From contig RDXN01000045.1 of the NCBI GenBank assembly GCA_004292855.1, positions 43,492 through 107,491 on the forward strand: a DNA stretch of 64,000 nt. Direction: 5' to 3'. Source of the stretch: Cytophagales bacterium (GTDB lineage: Bacteria > Bacteroidota > Bacteroidia > Cytophagales > Spirosomataceae). This document shows, in pieces, positions 61,738-64,000 of the stretch (position 1 is the stretch's first letter; each line of letters starts with the position of its first letter). The position numbers were made by a program, and so were the translations under genes. The notes under the pieces are model-generated. The model was given only the letters and a program-made list of their open reading frames with translations, made no database searches and was not told the DNA's origin.

Positions 61738-62169
61738 TTAATTGATCCCTACCAATTCAACCTCGAAGGTTAAATCCTGACCCGCCAGGGGGTGGTTGGC
61801 ATCAAGCACAATGCCGGTCTCGGTCACGTCGCGCACGATAACCGGGATTGGCTGCGGGCTACCATCCTGATGCATGTTCAGAGTCATACCCACTTCAACG
61901 GGAATTTCAGCCGGAATCTCGCTCCGTTCAATCGTAAAGACATGGTCCTCAATAGCAGGGCCGTACGCATCTTCAACCGGAATATTGATGGTTTTCTTAT
62001 CGCCAATAGTCATGCCCTGAATGCCGTTGTCGAAACCAGGTATTACCTGACCGTTGCCGAGGGTGAATTCGAGGGGAGTGCGGCCCGCCGACGAGTCGAA
62101 AATTGTACCATCGTCCAGAGTGCCTGTGTAATGTACCTGAACGGTATCGCCAGCTTTTGCTTGTGCCAT
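61738..62169 (-). CDS. FKBP-type peptidyl-prolyl isomerase, SlyD-like
   Basis: A 143-residue protein with the SlyD arrangement: FKBP half (VQVHYTGTLDDGTIFDSS, GNGQVIPGFDNGI) with an inserted flap domain (about 65-120, KKTINIPVEDAYG, HVFTIERSEIP). It closes with LDANHPLAGQDLTFEVELVGI. SlyD proteins are proline isomerases and chaperones, and in some species metal-binding; the His-rich metal tail of E. coli SlyD is absent here. It is cytoplasmic by its lack of a signal. Confidence 0.92.
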   Translation of the reverse strand: MAQAKAGDTVQVHYTGTLDDGTIFDSSAGRTPLEFTLGNGQVIPGFDNGIQGMTIGDKKTINIPVEDAYGPAIEDHVFTIERSEIPAEIPVEVGMTLNMHQDGSPQPIPVIVRDVTETGIVLDANHPLAGQDLTFEVELVGIN

Positions 62170-62193
62170 GTTGTTTTGTGTTTAGTCCCGCAA

Positions 62194-62201
62194 CAAAGAT
62201 A
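62194..62201 (-). promoter_or_regulatory. -7 box TATCTTTG for the FKBP gene
   Basis: On the minus strand TATCTTTG fits TAnnTTTG and lies 24 nt before the ATG. Confidence 0.55.
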
Positions 62202-62291
62202 CCGGATTGGTAGCCTACTGCGGGGCGATTTAATCAGTTTACCAACGACCAACGTGCCAATTGGGGTAATAGTTCGGTCTTTGAAACGGCG

Positions 62292-63005
62292 TTATCGGGA
62301 CTTTTCAGGCCGCACCGTCTTCATCTGAATCACGTCCACCAAAAAGGCGAAGGCCATTGAGAAATAGATGTAGCCTTTGGGGATCTCGAAGTGCAGCCCT
62401 TCGGCTACAAGCGACATACCAATGATGAGCAGGAAGCAAAGAGCCAAGATTTTGAACGACGGGTGCTTGCTGATGAAGGAACTAATCGGCTTGGAAGCCA
62501 CGAGCATAATACCGACCGTAACAACCACCGCCGTGTACATGACCCACAGCTGATCGACCATACCGACTGCTGTGATAATGGAGTCGATAGAGAACACCAT
62601 GTCGAGAATGAGTACCTGAATGAGCAGATCGCGGAAGGTTGCTCTAACCGTGTTGGGCGCGTTGGCATCGTCGTCCAGTTCAGCTTTGTGGTAAATTTCT
62701 ACAGTGGCTTTGTAAATCAGAAAAAGCCCTCCGGCCAACAGAATAAGCCCTTTTCCGCTAAAGTCGACACCCGCCACGGTGAAGAGTGTTTTGTCGAGTT
62801 GCATAATCCAGCTAATAACCGCCAACAACCCAATCCGCATCACCATTGCCAACCCGATGCCCCAATAGCGCAGTCTATCGCGCTGTTCGACGGGGAGTTT
62901 GTCGGCCAGAATCGAGATAAAAATGATGTTGTCGATGCCCAGAATAACTTCAAGCACAATGAGTGTAAGTAGAGGTACAAGGTTGTCGATCAGTGCAATG
63001 TCCAT
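62292..63005 (-). CDS. TerC family integral membrane protein
   Basis: A 237-residue protein with about seven membrane helices. TerC motifs are present: LEVILGIDNIIFISIL near the N-terminus and VLILDMVFSIDSIITAVGM in the middle, with the acidic residues of the predicted metal path. The family includes Mn exporters and tellurite-resistance proteins; the short form here is typical of Bacteroidota, and other tellurite genes are not seen. Its 5' side shows a 9-bp hairpin (63018-63050) but no recognisable Mn riboswitch. It diverges from the LuxR-type gene. Confidence 0.9.
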   Translation of the reverse strand: MDIALIDNLVPLLTLIVLEVILGIDNIIFISILADKLPVEQRDRLRYWGIGLAMVMRIGLLAVISWIMQLDKTLFTVAGVDFSGKGLILLAGGLFLIYKATVEIYHKAELDDDANAPNTVRATFRDLLIQVLILDMVFSIDSIITAVGMVDQLWVMYTAVVVTVGIMLVASKPISSFISKHPSFKILALCFLLIIGMSLVAEGLHFEIPKGYIYFSMAFAFLVDVIQMKTVRPEKSR

Positions 63006-63267
63006 TCGTGTGTATAGTGAGAAAGGCGACCAAACCGACCACCTTTCTCATAACTAGCACTGAGTCAATGGTGTTTGTGTATTCTGGTGAAATACATCAC
63101 ATCTGTATGAGAACATTAGAAGCTGTAGAATTTATGAAAGGTAATTTCGGGACTGTTACAAGTGTGCATAACCACTTTATCACGCAGGAAAAACATATCA
63201 TTTAAAACACTGACAATTAGTGACTTACCCCCCCCCTGTGACAAAAGCATCAAAAAAATACGAAAAC
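63006..63267. other. Spacer between terC and the LuxR-type gene
   Basis: The 331-nt spacer 63006-63336 holds no convincing gene. It contains a hairpin TGAGAAAGG/CCTTTCTCA (63018-63026 with 63042-63050) in the terC leader. A C-rich run lies near 63227-63235, followed by an A-rich stretch leading into the 33-nt element at 63268. Confidence 0.6.
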
Positions 63268-63300
63268 CGTGATTAGATTTAGTTTCTCAGAATCGACTTA
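63268..63300 (+). promoter_or_regulatory. Conserved 33-nt element, copy 3 (upstream of the LuxR-type gene)
   Basis: CGTGATTAGATT, eight variable positions, then TCAGAATCGAC and TTA. It matches copy 1 at 29 of 33 positions with no gap and is preceded by an A-run as copy 1 is. The last 17 nt (63284-63300) are identical to 22381-22397. It ends 36 nt before ATG 63337. Confidence 0.65.
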
Positions 63301-63336
63301 ATAGAAGTGATCTATCCACCATTAACTGACTTTTCC

Positions 63337-63918
63337 ATGTCATTAGCAGCCCTAAGTTCGCGCCGTTCAAACTTGATGCTTATTTCCTCGGCTACCATTC
63401 CGGTTGGGCTGAAATGGAAACCACCCCACACGGATGAGCACAAGTTTTTGGCGGCACTACCCGAAGAACAGCCACGATTTGTAGCCATAACCAGTGAGTT
63501 TATCCAAAATCAAACCTTATTTTCAAGAGTTAGAGAGCTTGTTCCGCAAGCCCGGCTTGTTCTTTGTGTACTGCCTGAGACAGTTGCCCAAACGAAACAT
63601 CTATGGGAGCAAGTAGAAACGTTAGACATTGATATACTCTGTCATATTCATGAATTAACCGATTGCCTGAGTGCCCTTAATGCTGATCAGTTTTACGTCT
63701 CTACACTGATGGCTACGCACCCCTCATACAGGCACGCAGAAGAACTAATAGGTTGGCATACCATTACGTTGGCTGAAAAGCGGATTCTGCGGCTCATGTT
63801 GCAGGGAGCTAACGGCCCCACAATTGCTAAAGCTTTATTTCTCAGTCTGAGTACGATTGATAATCATAAAACGAGCATTATCCAAAAACTAGGTATTACA
63901 GGCAGGGGAATTGCATGA
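63337..63918 (+). CDS. LuxR-type transcriptional regulator with receiver-like N-domain
   Basis: 193 residues from ATG 63337; a GTG at 63307 is possible. The C-terminus (about 143-193) is a LuxR-type helix-turn-helix (TLAEKRILRLMLQGANGPTIA, LSTIDNHKTSIIQKLGI). The N-terminal ~120 residues alternate strands and helices (LMLISSA, PRFVAITSEFI, RLVLCVLPE) as in a response-regulator receiver. However, the conserved Asp phosphorylation site and the acidic pair are not visible, so it may be a pseudo-receiver. The protein ends abruptly after GRGIA, where homologues usually continue about ten residues. It has the 33-nt element upstream. Confidence 0.75.
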   Translation: MSLAALSSRRSNLMLISSATIPVGLKWKPPHTDEHKFLAALPEEQPRFVAITSEFIQNQTLFSRVRELVPQARLVLCVLPETVAQTKHLWEQVETLDIDILCHIHELTDCLSALNADQFYVSTLMATHPSYRHAEELIGWHTITLAEKRILRLMLQGANGPTIAKALFLSLSTIDNHKTSIIQKLGITGRGIA

Positions 63919-63920
63919 AG

Positions 63921-63968
63921 AGCTAAGTTAGCCATCTTTGCCAGATGGATGTAGCTGAATTTTTTTTT
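63921..63968 (+). terminator. Terminator after the LuxR-type gene
   Basis: Nested stems AGCTA/TAGCT (63921-63925 with 63952-63956) and CCATCT/AGATGG (63932-63937 with 63943-63948), followed by nine T (63960-63968). Confidence 0.65.
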
Positions 63969-64000
63969 GAGGTTGATGATCCTCGCCAAAGTGGCAAATG

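Noticed and set aside
63018..63050. Possible Mn-sensing (yybP-ykoY) riboswitch before terC
   Set aside because: Only a single 9-bp hairpin is visible; the conserved two-loop arrangement of that riboswitch was not found.
62993..63205. A 70-codon frame in the spacer beside terC
   Set aside because: It starts inside terC, has an odd composition and overlaps the terC leader; not a convincing gene.

Overview
The window looks like a chromosomal segment of a Bacteroidota bacterium of the order Cytophagales, most like Spirosomataceae (Spirosoma/Rudanella/Fibrella type). The sequence-based reasons are: promoters of the form TAnnTTTG upstream of many genes, almost no Shine-Dalgarno sequences, several non-ATG starts, a fused murF-alr gene, an LpxH/FtsH/RsfS set of Bacteroidota type, DUF5916 and TonB-receptor-like outer-membrane proteins, and Tat-exported Gfo/Idh/MocA and sugar-isomerase-like proteins. 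No tRNA, rRNA, CRISPR array, transposase or prophage gene was seen.

Layout. 0-13 kb: a partial secreted protein, a DUF2147 protein, a Tat-exported oxidoreductase, an AlkA-type DNA glycosylase, corA next to the murF-alr fusion, a subtilisin-like lipoprotein, an M3 dipeptidase and a large secreted protein of unknown role. 13-22 kb: birA diverging from rsfS-ftsH, a lipoprotein diverging from lpxH, and dnaE followed by a minimal-nucleotidyltransferase-like protein and a small partner. 22-28 kb: the most unusual block, an ECF-like sigma factor translationally adjacent to a membrane protein that looks like an anti-sigma factor with a periplasmic TPR-like domain; facing them are a lipoprotein and an exported, membrane-anchored TPR-CHAT (caspase-like) protein. 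28-34 kb: argH, sufC-sufD, an NTF2-like protein and a DEAD-box helicase. 34-44 kb: a PVC-type cytochrome c/beta-propeller protein overlapping a sugar isomerase, DUF5916, small OMP and TonB-receptor-like genes. 43-49 kb: ligA-dapA, rpe and an alpha-amylase lipoprotein. 49-60 kb: a cytochrome c-PQQ propeller-VOC fusion, an esterase, a Phd/VapC toxin-antitoxin pair, an alcohol dehydrogenase, YfhO, an HhH/outer-membrane protein and lolD. 60-64 kb: sucC, an FKBP isomerase, terC and a LuxR-type regulator.

The strongest candidate for something undescribed is the 22-28 kb block. A 33-nt element (core blocks CGCGATTACATT and TCAGAATCGAC at fixed spacing) lies directly upstream of the sigma gene (22365-22397) and, on the other strand, directly upstream of the lipoprotein gene that precedes the CHAT gene (27766-27798). 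A third copy sits 36 kb away upstream of the LuxR-type gene (63268-63300). I infer that the sigma factor reads this element, which would make sigma, anti-sigma, lipoprotein and possibly the CHAT protease one regulon; periplasmic CHAT proteolysis of the anti-sigma would be the signal. The gene content and the repeated element are visible in the sequence; the mechanism is inference.

The second theme is intergenic structure. There are at least four classes of long inverted repeat: three related GTCATCCCGA elements, one 52-bp-arm hairpin carrying CCTTCGACAGGCTCAGG, a nested GCCCCGG(A/C)GGGGC cluster, and two 'tandem-word' hairpins that occupy the 5' leaders of argH and lolD in the same arrangement between promoter and start codon.
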